This document shows, in pieces, positions 28,226-36,757 of a stretch of DNA of 64,000 bases. Below the pieces are notes generated by a model, which saw only the letters and a program-made list of their open reading frames with translations, did not search any database and was not told where the DNA came from. Where the stretch lies: the NCBI RefSeq assembly GCF_017377395.1, contig NZ_CP061800.1, positions 1,736,001 to 1,800,000 on the forward strand, in the 5' to 3' direction. Source of the DNA: Desulfonema magnum (lineage in GTDB: Bacteria > Desulfobacterota > Desulfobacteria > Desulfobacterales > 4be13). Made by a program: the position numbers and the translations under genes. Within the stretch, counting starts at the first letter, position 1, and every line of letters begins with the position of its first letter.

Positions 28226-28597
28226 CTATCTTATTGAAAAAGCATTAATATTCTTTCGTATTCTGACGATTTTGTCAGCGATGACGGAAAGGAGAGAGAT
28301 TTTCTCCGCCCATTCGGTGAAACATCTCACTCTCTGTGAAAAATACGTTCTACTCACGGCCCCGTAGCACTCCCACAGCCCTGTGACGACCTCTTGATAA
28401 ATTTCTCCGAATTTCTTTTTTGTCCAGTTCCGGATGCTGATGAACATATAAAGGAAGCACAGAATCAGCGTGACAGACGGAAAAAGGTTTTCCTATCCGT
28501 TTACGGTGGCTTTCCATCCGTCGGTATTTACGGTTTCGGGAGAATAATTGGGATCGATGCTGAAAAGAGAGGCACATTCCAATCATTTTTTGTTCAT
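28226..28597 (-). pseudogene. Decayed transposase-like gene with in-frame stops
   Basis: Read from ATG 28597 on the minus strand, one frame gives conserved-looking stretches (YSPETVNTDGWKATVNG, LFPSVTLILCFLYMFISIR, WECYGAVSRTYFSQR) broken by a stop at codon 5 and another after TVNG. The pattern of a catalytic-Asp/Trp segment followed by a long helical stretch suggests a transposase fragment. The family could not be named with confidence. Confidence 0.5.
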
Positions 28598-28920
28598 AAG
28601 AATTTCCTCCTTAATGCCGGATTAACGATTAATGTTTATAGCGAATCTAAGATGTTGTCAATGAAAAAAAGTGCCCTCCCCAGGGCAATCGCATCAGATT
28701 TTTAAAGATTACATAATGTCTGCCTGTTATTATTAAAACTGAATAGTTAAGTACCCGGACAAAAGTTTTCCGGTAAGCCGATTCAGGGGGCTTCGCTGAT
28801 AATTCTGGCTGAAAATATAGGCTCTCTGGTAATTCGTGTTAAAGCTTTTTATAATATAAAATAGTCAGTTACCGTATTTAGCAGCTCTTTGACAATTCAT
28901 TTTCATTGTTCTCATTATTA
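28598..28920. other. Non-coding gap
   Basis: AT-rich, with no supported gene. Near 28747 the sequence AAGTACCCGGACAAAAGTTTTCC resembles one end of a family B element, but no matching second end is seen. Confidence 0.5.
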
Positions 28921-29850
28921 TTAGGCAAACAAAGAATATCCTTTCAGATCGAGAAATATTCTTCGGAAGAGATTTTCAATATTCGTAATACCGTAACACC
29001 GCCGTTTTATCACTTTTATTTTATTATTCAGTCCTTCCGCGAAGCCGCCTGTCTGTCGGTCAGTAAAATAATTTATTATCTCATTATTACGTTTTTTTAA
29101 TGTTTTAAGAAAGTTATCAAAACAGTCAAGCCCGCTCGCTCCGACCCGTATTTTCCATATCCTGATTTTTCGCTTCGCTTCGCTCTTTGAAATATCCTCT
29201 TCGAAAATATCCGTGAGTTCCTTACAGAAATCGTAAGCGAGTTCCAAGACGGGAGAATGTCCGAACAGACGTTTCAGAACTTCCTTTTCCTCATCGCTCA
29301 GTTTCTCCTTTTTTTTCCGCAATGCCCACATTGCTCCTTTTAATTTCCCGTATTCTTTTTCCGACAATTCCTTTTTCAGACGCCTCATCTCCTTTTTGCG
29401 AAGTCCCTCAAAGTCTTTTCGGTACAACTTCGCGACATGAAAACGGTCTGCTATGATTCTCATTCTTTTTCCGAAAACCTCCTTCGCCGCATTGATAAAA
29501 CCCTCGTACATGTCCGAGCATACTCCCCTGATCGTCTTCCTCAGCCTTTTCGGAATCGTTTTCAGAAATTTCCTCACGGTTTCCTTTTTACGGTCTCGGA
29601 GAACTGCCAATATTACTGTTTCTCCTTCTGTGAGCGATGTCACAATCGTCACAAAGTCCTTATGACCCTTTTTCAGAGAAATCTCATCAGTTCCTATGAT
29701 ATCGATTCTCCTTATTTCGTCCCACTTTACTTCGGCATTAATCCGACGGCTGATAATTCCCGTCACCGCCTCGTATCCGAGATTTTCCTTAACACTCACA
29801 TCTTCTGCTGTGCTGTTAACCATCTGAAATAATATATGTTTCTCATATTT
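28921..29850 (-). pseudogene. ISL3-family transposase, 5'-truncated
   Basis: About 308 codons of an ISL3-type DDE transposase remain: the first catalytic Asp in IDIIGTDEISLKKGH, the second in GVCSDMYEGF, DRFHVAKLYRK, and the terminal region with FAEGLNNKIKVIKRR. The N-terminal zinc-finger part, about a quarter of the usual 400-440 residues, is missing because the MITE copy at 29852 abuts it. The open frame continues into the MITE, giving a chimeric 33-residue start. Confidence 0.88.
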
Positions 29851-29851
29851 T

Positions 29852-29991
29852 TGCCGGACGGGGTTTGCAACCCCGTCCGGAATATTTTCCGGATCGCCGC
29901 CCGCAAACGTTTCGGACGGGGTTGCAAACCCCGTCCGGCAGATCACAGGTTAATAAAAACAATGAGTTACGATCTTAGCCTGATGCATATG
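29852..29991. mobile_element. MITE family A, truncated copy
   Basis: The right end TCTTAGCCTGATGCATATG and the internal CCGGACGGGGTTTGCAA palindromes match the copies at 5880 and 11600, but the left terminal repeat is absent at the junction with the ISL3 transposase. A deletion probably removed both the MITE end and the transposase N-terminus. Confidence 0.85.
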
Positions 29992-30045
29992 GGGCTTTCC
30001 CGGCCTCCCCTAAATCCGTTATAATCAGGAAGCGTTATCGTTTTT

Positions 30046-30150
30046 CCTAACACCTAACACCTAACACCTAACACCTAACACCTAACACTTAACACCCAAC
30101 ACCCAACCCCAACACCCAATACCTAACACCTAACACCCAACACCCAACAC
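30046..30150. repeat. Heptanucleotide repeat CCTAACA
   Basis: About fifteen 7-bp units of CCTAACA with variants CCCAACA, ACTTAACA and CCAATAC. It looks like telomeric sequence, but it lies inside the chromosome and is one of several 7-bp arrays in the window. Confidence 0.93.
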
Positions 30151-30264
30151 TTTCATATAAATTGTCTTGTAAATCCGGTGCATACTTGTTAAGAACAAAA
30201 CGACAGGGTTTCTTAACAAGGACTGAACCGCTAATGAATAGTCCGCTAAATAAAATACTGTTAA

Positions 30265-30765
30265 TATTACAGAATAAGCAGATCGAAAAATTTTCAGGCT
30301 GTCGCGGGGCGGACACGACGGGCAGGGGGAGAAACCCGGCTTTTTCCGGCCGGGGAGAAACTTTTTCCGGGAAAAAACCCCGGGTTTCTTTGTTATTCCC
30401 CGGGCAGGGGGAGAAACCCGGCTTTTTTCGGCCGGGGAGAAATTTTTTTCGGGAAAAAACCCCGGGTTTCTTTGTTATTCCCCGGGCAGGGGGAGAAACC
30501 CGGCTTTTTCCGGCCGGGGAGAAACTTTTTCCGGGAAAAAAACCCGGGTTTCTTTGTTATTCCCCGGGCAGGGGGAGAAACCCGGCTTTTTCCGGCCGGG
30601 GAGAAACTTTTTCCGGGAAAAAAACCCGGGTTTCTTTGTTAACGCTCATGAAAAACCCGGGTTTTTCGCTCCCAGTTATGAAAATATTTTCAGATAAAAA
30701 ACCCGGGTTTTCAGAATGTATTTTCACGGTAAAAAATAACAAAGATTTCCGATAAAAAAAACTCG
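30265..30765. repeat. Four 82-bp tandem repeats of a CCCGG palindromic unit
   Basis: Unit starts at 30322, 30404, 30486 and 30568 give an exact 82-bp period. Each unit contains GAGAAACCCGGCTTTTT and AAAACCCCGGGTTTCTTTG, able to fold on itself. Flanking smaller copies extend to 30720. The block sits inside the upstream region shared with 9469-9620, which lacks it, so it was inserted or expanded after the duplication. The long plus-strand frame across it is an artefact of the repeat. Confidence 0.92.
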
Positions 30766-30816
30766 CACTTGGAAACCTTTCTCATTAACTGCCTGAATAT
30801 CAAATCGGATATCGCC

Positions 30817-31704
30817 ATGTCACAAAAAAAGCAAAACAATCTGATTCGGCGGCTTTGCGGGGGAATAAACAAACGCTTTGCCGGATGTTCCTGTAACAAT
30901 TATGAACGATCCACTACTCAATGTCGGTTGCTCAGAAAACATCGCATGAATGAATTCTGGGAAAAATGCCGGGGCGAACCCTTTACAATGATGTACGACA
31001 CTGTAACAAAAATTACAAATACATTCAGGCTGAAATATCCCTCCCTTCATATCAGCGAAGTCATAGATATTGACATTAAAGACATTGTCACTCGTCTGAA
31101 AACATATCATCTGAAAGAAGAATTTACCATAATTGCCTGGCGTAACTACATGCACAAGACAGTTTACAGGGAGATCAAGGGCTATCTGATTAAAAAAGGG
31201 TGGCTGCCGAGGGTGAACCAATGCGGAACCTGCAAATATTTTCCCGAATCAGAACCATATATATGTCCAAAAAACGGAAAACAAAGAAAAAAAACAGATG
31301 GCACCTGTGAAAAATATAGTCAGAAGCTCGGTATATTCATATCAATAAACGGATATGGCCATGATGATCAGAAAAACAATGCCCACCTATCAGATAAGTT
31401 TCAATATAATGATGAAACCCCTGAAACAATCCTGGAAAAGAAAAATGATCCGCTGTTAATGATAAAACATGCGCTGTGCATGAGAATTGACACGGCATCG
31501 CCAGAGACCAAGCAGCGGGCAAAATATCAACGGCAATATGAAGTTTTTATAAGTCTTTTGCATTTGCTTTCTGAGGGCGTTCCAATGAAAAAAGCTCAGA
31601 AGACCCTTGCAAAACAAAACAGCGTGGCCGCGAAGACAATTCAACGAGATATTTCTGAAATCAGAAAATTTCAAAAAAAAATGTCTTCTGAAGCTCGAAT
31701 CTGA
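30817..31704 (+). CDS. Uncharacterised protein, Cys4 cluster and C-terminal HTH; possible sigma-like factor
   Basis: The 295-residue protein begins MSQKKQNNLIRRLCGG. Residues about 20-115 are helical with MMYDTVTKITNTF and EEFTIIAWRNYMHKTVYREIK, loosely like sigma region 2 repeats. A CGTC-x10-C-x14-C cluster follows, possibly binding zinc. The C-terminus SEGVPMKKAQKTLAKQNSVA with KTIQRDISEIRK looks like a helix-turn-helix. The next gene encodes an anti-sigma-like zinc-finger protein, which makes a divergent sigma/anti-sigma pair possible but unproven. A truncated duplicate lies at 9621. ATG 30817 is chosen over an upstream TTG because the paralogue keeps it. Confidence 0.6.
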   Translation: MSQKKQNNLIRRLCGGINKRFAGCSCNNYERSTTQCRLLRKHRMNEFWEKCRGEPFTMMYDTVTKITNTFRLKYPSLHISEVIDIDIKDIVTRLKTYHLKEEFTIIAWRNYMHKTVYREIKGYLIKKGWLPRVNQCGTCKYFPESEPYICPKNGKQRKKTDGTCEKYSQKLGIFISINGYGHDDQKNNAHLSDKFQYNDETPETILEKKNDPLLMIKHALCMRIDTASPETKQRAKYQRQYEVFISLLHLLSEGVPMKKAQKTLAKQNSVAAKTIQRDISEIRKFQKKMSSEARI

Positions 31705-31712
31705 CATTATAT

Positions 31713-31862
31713 ATAAGTACCTGAGCAAAAATTTTTTATACATTTTTTTCTGTGATCGGCCGAGAAACCCGGCTTTTTTCGTCAGAGGAGGCGAATCATT
31801 CCGGAAAAAAAACCCGGGTTTCTTTCCCGGACAGATATTGAAAACTTATGGTTAGGTACTTA
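31713..31862. mobile_element. MITE family B, copy with both ends
   Basis: A 150-bp element with ends ATAAGTACCTGAGCAAAA and (complement of the right end) ATAAGTACCTAACCATAAG, enclosing a GAAACCCGGCTTTTTTCG / AAAAACCCGGGTTTCTTT palindrome. TA dinucleotides sit at both edges, as expected for Tc1/IS630-type mobilisation. It starts nine bases after the preceding stop codon. Confidence 0.8.
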
Positions 31863-31896
31863 TTAAAGAGGTTACCACAACACAAGGAGCGCCGAC

Positions 31897-32928
31897 ATGA
31901 AAGAAAACAGGACAGATTTAAAAGACTGGTTGGAAACAGATGACGATTTTCTAGAGTTTTTAGAGCAGGAAGCGCAGTCAGATAACTATAAGTCATTGAA
32001 AAAAGAAGCTGAGGCGGGTCCTCATCCCACAGAAGACATGCTTTATGATTATGTTTTAGATGTCCTTGACCATAATGCGGCCAAGGCCGTAAGAAATCAT
32101 ATTTTATTTTGCGGGGAGTGCGCCCGGGAATTGCTTCGGATAAGGCTGATTGAAGAAGCCTCAGAGAATGCGTTCCTGAGCTGGCTCGATACCCCGTGTC
32201 TCTCAGACCGATTGAAAAATTGGGTTTTCAGATTCAGAAAACTCCTTGTATCCGGGCTTTGTGTGGCAACAGTCAGCGGAATTATTGTTTTTCATATTTT
32301 TCCATCTTTGCCAAGACTTATCAGCAAATCGTATGAAACAGCATTCATTGAAAACATACGATTCAGCCCGGATGATCTTAGAAAACGCCCTGTTCTTCCA
32401 TGGCAGGAGCCAGGCAGATATTATGGCTTTGCTTCTTCAGACCGGTATGCGCCTGCAAACCGGGCTTTCGGAGCCGGCCTGTGGCAGGGCAGTCAGGCCA
32501 TGACAAAAGGAGAAAAAGCACTGACCCTGCCTGAGTTCTTCTCCCCGGGCTGGCAAGGCAGCGGAGATCATATGGAAGAAGATGAGTGGCCAGATACGCC
32601 CTGGGCTGTTTATTATTCCCTGGGCCGGTGGTGCTTTCTTGTGCAGGCAGTTTCCCTGTCAGATGAGGAGATTCCCCATGAGTTTTGGGAAAAGCAACGG
32701 AAAATTTTGGGTGAGATGCGGAAAGCCTTTTACAACCTCCCTGATACATTCAAGGATAAAAGAGCTGACAAAATTATAGAAAAAGTCCTGGCACGTATCG
32801 AATCTGACTTGAAAACTCCCGAAGGCACTTTTCCCGGTAAAAAAAAACGTCAGGCAATTGCCTTTCAGACAGAGCATCTTATCAAATATCTGAGTCCCCG
32901 CCATATTCCCCAGCGTGAAAAGGAATAG
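31897..32928 (+). CDS. Zinc-finger anti-sigma-like membrane protein
   Basis: The 343-residue protein follows AAGGAG. Residues about 45-90 (HPTEDMLYDYVLDVL then VRNHILFCGECARELL) carry the H-x3-C-x2-C anti-sigma zinc-binding motif. One membrane helix follows (LLVSGLCVATVSGIIVFHIF, about 113-132), and the remaining 210 residues should be periplasmic. This is the layout of a ZAS-type transmembrane anti-sigma factor. The likely cytoplasmic partner is the preceding gene product. It is followed by an M48 peptidase lipoprotein, which could take part in signal relay (inference). Confidence 0.75.
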   Translation: MKENRTDLKDWLETDDDFLEFLEQEAQSDNYKSLKKEAEAGPHPTEDMLYDYVLDVLDHNAAKAVRNHILFCGECARELLRIRLIEEASENAFLSWLDTPCLSDRLKNWVFRFRKLLVSGLCVATVSGIIVFHIFPSLPRLISKSYETAFIENIRFSPDDLRKRPVLPWQEPGRYYGFASSDRYAPANRAFGAGLWQGSQAMTKGEKALTLPEFFSPGWQGSGDHMEEDEWPDTPWAVYYSLGRWCFLVQAVSLSDEEIPHEFWEKQRKILGEMRKAFYNLPDTFKDKRADKIIEKVLARIESDLKTPEGTFPGKKKRQAIAFQTEHLIKYLSPRHIPQREKE

Positions 32929-32961
32929 GCAGGGTTATGAAAAAATTATTTCGGTACAAGA

Positions 32962-32994
32962 AGACCTGCGAGGTTTTGAAAACCTCGCAGGTCT
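32962..32994. terminator. 33-bp palindrome, possible terminator
   Basis: AGACCTGCGAGGTTTT and its complement AAAACCTCGCAGGTCT meet almost without loop. A partial copy lies at 57164-57187, so it is also a dispersed repeat. No U tract follows, so terminator activity is uncertain. Confidence 0.5.
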
Positions 32995-33034
32995 GATGCC
33001 AACTTTTGTCACATTTGAAAGAAAGGAATGAGCA

Positions 33035-35017
33035 ATGAAAAAACTGACATTGACGACTCTGTTTTTTCTCGGGTTTTTTATGATGATAATATCAGGATGC
33101 GGTCATCGGGAAATTCTCTCAGACGACCGAAGCGATCAGTGTAAGGAAGCTCCGGCCCGGATCGCTCCTGAGAGCAGCGGAGCAGATAAAAAAAAACATC
33201 CCCCGTCAGGTCTCGCTTTTGCCTCTCCGGAAACAGCGACACCCGCCTCACCCCTTTCAGAGCAGAAAGAACACATCACCTGGCTGCTTGAGATGTATGG
33301 CGAATTAAAATCCCATCCAAATCTTTCAAAAGCAAAAACCGTGTTTGAACGGGTCCTGTCAGCAGCCGACAAGCGGGCCAGCCGTCTCCCAAATCTGATG
33401 ATTATCAAGGAAGCAGATGATCCCTGGGCCATGTGTCTGGAACACGGAACCATCATCCTCACGCAGAAAGCACTGGAGATTTGTTATCAGGGAGTAAACC
33501 AGGCAACCGGAGATGCCCGTCTGGCCTTTATCCTCGGTCATGAAATGGCGCATCTGGCAAAAGATGACTTCTGGGAATGGATGGCATTTGAAACCGTGAG
33601 GAAATTTGGTTCTGATGAAAGGGCAGTTCAGGAAATTCTCAGGTGCCTTGCCGGCCCCGGGGAGGGCAAAGATACGGCATACACCCGGGAGATCAGAAAA
33701 AATAAGGAGTTGCAGGCGGATGAGTACGGACTTTTGTATGCGTCCATGGCCGGGTATGATCCCAAAGCCATTGTGGATACCAAAGGAAAGAATTTTTTTC
33801 AGGAATGGGTGAATCAGATTACCGGAAAAGTCGCGTACACGGATAAGGACCATCCTGAGCCTGAGGAGCGGGCAGCGTTTCTGCTTTCCTATATGAAATC
33901 TGTAAACAATGATCTGATCTTATTTGACATCGGTGTGCGCCTGTATCAGCTGGGAATGTATCATGACGCGCTGCGATTTCTGGAGGCGTTTCAAAAAAAA
34001 TTCCCCTGCCGGGAGGTTTTTAATAATATCGGGCTGATTCATTATCAGATGGCGATAAAGGCGTTGAGCAAATTTGACCGGGAAAAAGCATATCAATATA
34101 AGCTTTCAACCCTTTTGGATACGGAGACAAGAGCAAAAAAATTCAGAAAAACCCGTGATTCGGAAAAGAAGTTCAGGCAGGAGATTCGGAAGGCCATACG
34201 AAATTTTGAATATGCCTGCCAAAAAGACAGCCTTTATGTGCCTGCCCGTGTGAATCTCTCATCCGCCCTTATTATCAAGGGAGAATATTCCAAAGCCATA
34301 GGATTTCTGGAGGAGGCCTTAAAGCTTAAAAAAGATGATCCCTCGGGTCTGAATAATCTCGCGGTCGCCAGATACCTGGACGCGCTGAACGCCTCCTCCG
34401 GTGTGAAGATGTCTGAGAATCGGCGGGAGGTGTTGAAAAATTTAATGGCAGAGGAATCCGTTGACAGTTTGAGAAAACTGGTCCGCGAGCATGAGAATTT
34501 TCCTGATGCTTACTACAATTTGGCGCGTATTCTGACAGAACTCGGAGAAAACACGGAACCTGAAAACCTATGGAAAACATTTCTGAATTTGGAGCCTGCG
34601 GGTATCTATGCCCACAGAATAAGGGAGAGGATAGGACTTGCTGTGTCAGAGGCTCCCAAAGTTCAGGCTCGGGGATTCGGGAAAAATATGCGTGTGAGTC
34701 TTGGCGCATTTGATGAGACATCAGAGAAGCAACTCGCGAACATTCCCAAACACTCTTTTAAGCTGGAAAAGGTTTCCGGTGATTTTTATTCGGGAAAGGA
34801 CTTCCGGGTTCTGGTCCTGGAGGGCGAAGTGGAACTGGTGGAAAGCGCTGTAAAAGAACAAAACAGCCAGGCAGATATAGTTTCAATGTACGGGCAGCCG
34901 GACCGGATGTTTACTGCCATTTCCGGTAAAAAGATTCTTGTTTATGAGAACTTTGCTGTGGATATAAAAGACGACATCGCAACAACAGTGGTGTATTTTA
35001 ATAAAAATCAGATTTAG
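33035..35017 (+). CDS. M48-family metalloprotease lipoprotein with TPR repeats
   Basis: The 660-residue protein has a lipoprotein signal (MKKLTLTTLFFLGFF, lipobox IISGC), so it should be anchored in a membrane facing the periplasm. The peptidase part has ILGHEMAHLAKDD (HExxH zinc site) and the downstream ligand Glu in ELQADEYGLLYA, as in BepA/LoiP-type M48 proteins. Residues about 285-540 hold TPR units (for example ARVNLSSALIIKGEYSKAIG). The last 100 residues (DIVSMYGQPDRMFTAISGKK) are an extra small domain. Such proteins act in envelope protein quality control. It forms a set with the upstream anti-sigma-like gene. Confidence 0.9.
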   Translation: MKKLTLTTLFFLGFFMMIISGCGHREILSDDRSDQCKEAPARIAPESSGADKKKHPPSGLAFASPETATPASPLSEQKEHITWLLEMYGELKSHPNLSKAKTVFERVLSAADKRASRLPNLMIIKEADDPWAMCLEHGTIILTQKALEICYQGVNQATGDARLAFILGHEMAHLAKDDFWEWMAFETVRKFGSDERAVQEILRCLAGPGEGKDTAYTREIRKNKELQADEYGLLYASMAGYDPKAIVDTKGKNFFQEWVNQITGKVAYTDKDHPEPEERAAFLLSYMKSVNNDLILFDIGVRLYQLGMYHDALRFLEAFQKKFPCREVFNNIGLIHYQMAIKALSKFDREKAYQYKLSTLLDTETRAKKFRKTRDSEKKFRQEIRKAIRNFEYACQKDSLYVPARVNLSSALIIKGEYSKAIGFLEEALKLKKDDPSGLNNLAVARYLDALNASSGVKMSENRREVLKNLMAEESVDSLRKLVREHENFPDAYYNLARILTELGENTEPENLWKTFLNLEPAGIYAHRIRERIGLAVSEAPKVQARGFGKNMRVSLGAFDETSEKQLANIPKHSFKLEKVSGDFYSGKDFRVLVLEGEVELVESAVKEQNSQADIVSMYGQPDRMFTAISGKKILVYENFAVDIKDDIATTVVYFNKNQI

Positions 35018-35089
35018 AAACCGAGGTGTTCAAAATCTCGGACGTGTTCGGCAGCGCGAGCCGTCCGCCCGCCACAGGGATTTCATATA

Positions 35090-35236
35090 CTCGATGTTCA
35101 AGTTTTTTTCTGTCATTCCTGCGAAAGCAGGAATCCACTGCTCCCGGAAGCGTGGCACCGCTCTGAAATGGATTCCTGCTTTCGCAGGAATGACAGGCTT
35201 TTTGTCCGAACCGGGTCAGAAAACTTGAACATCGAG
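35090..35236. mobile_element. MITE family C with ATATA target duplication
   Basis: A 147-bp inverted-repeat element with ends CTCGATGTTCAAGTTTT, containing the nested pair TCATTCCTGCGAAAGCAGGA / TCCTGCTTTCGCAGGAATGA. It is bracketed by ATATA on both sides and lies inside another dispersed repeat (ACAGGGATTTCATATAAG), whose intact copies occur near 49500-49730. Confidence 0.88.
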
Positions 35237-35346
35237 ATATAAGAAAAGGATTGAATGATTATTTTTCCAAACAGATACGGCAGCACGCGTATTGCGTCAA
35301 TAAGCGTGAGATAATTAAGTACCGATGTATCCGCTATAACTTTCAT
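35237..35346 (-). pseudogene. PIN-domain toxin remnant
   Basis: The minus-strand frame starts MKVIADTSVLNYLTLIDAIR, the first strand and catalytic Asp of a PIN nuclease, and runs to VLPYLFGKIII before entering repeat sequence. The rest of the domain is missing. Its ATG overlaps the stop of the UPF0175 gene (ATGA), the usual layout of this toxin-antitoxin type. It must be inactive. Confidence 0.8.
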
Positions 35347-35615
35347 CCAAGAGCCTCTTCAAACAACTTGTCAAGTGTTTTCCCATCCTGCTCGAAATCC
35401 TCCTCTGTGTATCCGTAACAATGATGCTTCTTGAGAAAAGCATCCGTCTCCCACCGGGAAGTATGCCCGAGCAGTTCTCCGACCTGAAAGGCTGTGAGTT
35501 CGCGAGTACGATATTTCCAGATGGCCAATGCCTCTCTGAATTGCTGGGAGACATCTGCTGACCTTTTTTCTAATTGAGTTGCTATCGTATCAGGAATGGT
35601 AATTGAATATTACAT
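35343..35615 (-). pseudogene. UPF0175-type antitoxin with nonsense codon 2
   Basis: After AGGAGG the reading is ATG TAA TAT TCA, then ITIPDTIATQLEKRSADVSQ, FREALAIWKYRTRELTAFQV and GELLGHTSRWETDAFLKKHH, a full UPF0175 protein of about 90 residues. A single change (probably CAA to TAA) created a stop at codon 2. Translation could only restart internally, for example at a weak ATG-less site or further down. Together with the truncated PIN gene this is a dead module. Confidence 0.75.
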
Positions 35616-35769
35616 ATATCCTCCTGTTTTTCAAAGTAATTTCTTGTTCTCAGAATTCATCTGCGGCAGCTTGCCGTATCTCATTGGGAAGCAGGAGATC
35701 GTCATTGTCTTCTGTTAAGGGATTGATCCCGGCACGAAAAGGCAAATCGCCATGTATCCTTATCTGGCC

Positions 35770-35880
35770 AGATATTTTTTCCGTATTTCATTTTCCAGTT
35801 TTTTCAGCAGATCATTGAAATGCACAAAGAGAATGTTCGGGAGGTGCCGAAAGTTCCACCAGAATTGAATGGAATGAAGG
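35770..35880 (-). pseudogene. Sulfotransferase domain fragment
   Basis: One minus-strand frame reads HSIQFWWNFRHLPNILFVHF then NDLLKKLENEIRK, which matches the conserved R-x-x-P-N-x-L-x-x-x-Y/F-x-D-L segment of sulfotransferases. No start, PAPS loop or clean end is present. It is debris and unrelated in sequence to the gene at 13916. Confidence 0.5.
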
Positions 35881-35979
35881 CATGACCAGAAGGGGAACAT
35901 ACCTCATCCGTCGGGTACTGTCCAGATGATGGTTCTGATAGGTATGGATAATGCGTGGCAATTCGTGTTTGTTAAACTG

Positions 35980-36363
35980 TCAGATGGTTCTGATGATAAT
36001 TTCAACGAACGCTTCTGATTGTCTCATCCATTGTTTGACAATGTCTTCGTCAACGCTGAAGAAATCCTCGTAATCGCTTTGCTGTCTGTGTTTGAAAAGA
36101 AGATTATATAATCTGCCGTATTCTTTGGGGATAATCCCGGTTACAACAAACTCTCTGTTGAAATAAGCTTGTACGCCGGTATGTTTTGATAAGGAAAACC
36201 CGTTTTTTAACAACAATGCGCTTACAGCGTAAAAACACGCATAATACAGGCGGTTTATACAGGTTTTCCAGTGGTCCGTATTTGCCATGACCTGGGCTTC
36301 TTCCAAAGCCTCTTTTGCTCTGTCCGGACGATATCTTATCAGATCATCCTGAGAATGTGTCAT
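35980..36363 (-). CDS. HEPN-domain protein of a HEPN/MNT toxin-antitoxin pair
   Basis: The 127-residue helical protein has the HEPN core (RAKEALEEAQVMANTDHWKT, then CINRLYYACFYAVSALLL) and a C-terminal RLYNLLFKHRQQSDYEDFF. HEPN proteins are metal-independent RNases or their substrates for modification. Its start overlaps the end of the nucleotidyltransferase gene by four bases (ATGA), so the pair is translated together. The typical R-x4-6-H motif is imperfect, so RNase activity is not certain. Confidence 0.85.
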   Translation of the reverse strand: MTHSQDDLIRYRPDRAKEALEEAQVMANTDHWKTCINRLYYACFYAVSALLLKNGFSLSKHTGVQAYFNREFVVTGIIPKEYGRLYNLLFKHRQQSDYEDFFSVDEDIVKQWMRQSEAFVEIIIRTI

Positions 36364-36680
36364 ATCGGAATGCCTTCATTGATGACATTCTGATAAAAGG
36401 GTGTCAGCTGCATTAGCGGCCGGTTCCATTCATCTCTCGTGTGAATGACCGCGCTGATGATTTCACCGGTTTCCAGCTCTATTTCGAATATCTTGTTGTG
36501 AATCTCTATTTTTTCGTTCTGGGTCAGGTTTTCCTCTGTCACGACAAGAATATCCCAGTCGGAAAAAGCATCTTCCTGCCCTCTGGATCGGGAGCCGTAA
36601 AGAATGATTTCAGATGAGGGATAATCCGAGGTGATGACGGATTTTATTTTTGGTAATAATTTTTTACCGTGAAAATACAT
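36360..36680 (-). CDS. MNT-type minimal nucleotidyltransferase (HEPN partner)
   Basis: The 106-residue protein has the nucleotidyltransferase signature LYGSRSRGQEDAFSDWDIL (G-S-x-R, then D-x-D). In HEPN/MNT modules this enzyme AMPylates the HEPN toxin and neutralises it. The first seven codons (MYFHGKK) belong to the dispersed CCCGG repeat that overlaps the start, because the same string occurs at 30716-30736. The start codon was therefore probably donated by the repeat. Confidence 0.88.
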   Translation of the reverse strand: MYFHGKKLLPKIKSVITSDYPSSEIILYGSRSRGQEDAFSDWDILVVTEENLTQNEKIEIHNKIFEIELETGEIISAVIHTRDEWNRPLMQLTPFYQNVINEGIPI

Positions 36681-36757
36681 TCTGAAAAGCCGGGTTTTTT
36701 ATCTGAAAACATTTTCATGACCGGGGGCGAAAAACCCGGCTTTTTCATGAGCGTTTA
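36660..36757. repeat. CCCGG palindromic repeat overlapping the MNT start
   Basis: In reverse orientation this matches 30640-30738: CTCATGAAAAA, CCGGGTTTTTCGC, CAGATAAAAAACCCGG, TTTTCAGAATGTATTTTCAC. It contains the start codon of the MNT gene and the putative 5' leader. Confidence 0.85.

Noticed and set aside
30046..30150. Telomere-like CCTAACA repeat as a chromosome end
   Set aside because: It is internal, flanked by ordinary genes on both sides, and other 7-bp arrays occur in the window.
30162..30755. 197-codon plus-strand frame rich in Arg, Gly and Phe
   Set aside because: Encoded by the 82-bp repeats and by the region that is non-coding in the paralogous copy at 9.5 kb.
35113..35346. 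77-residue PIN-like protein as a complete gene
   Set aside because: Only the first 31 residues are PIN-like; the rest is MITE sequence.
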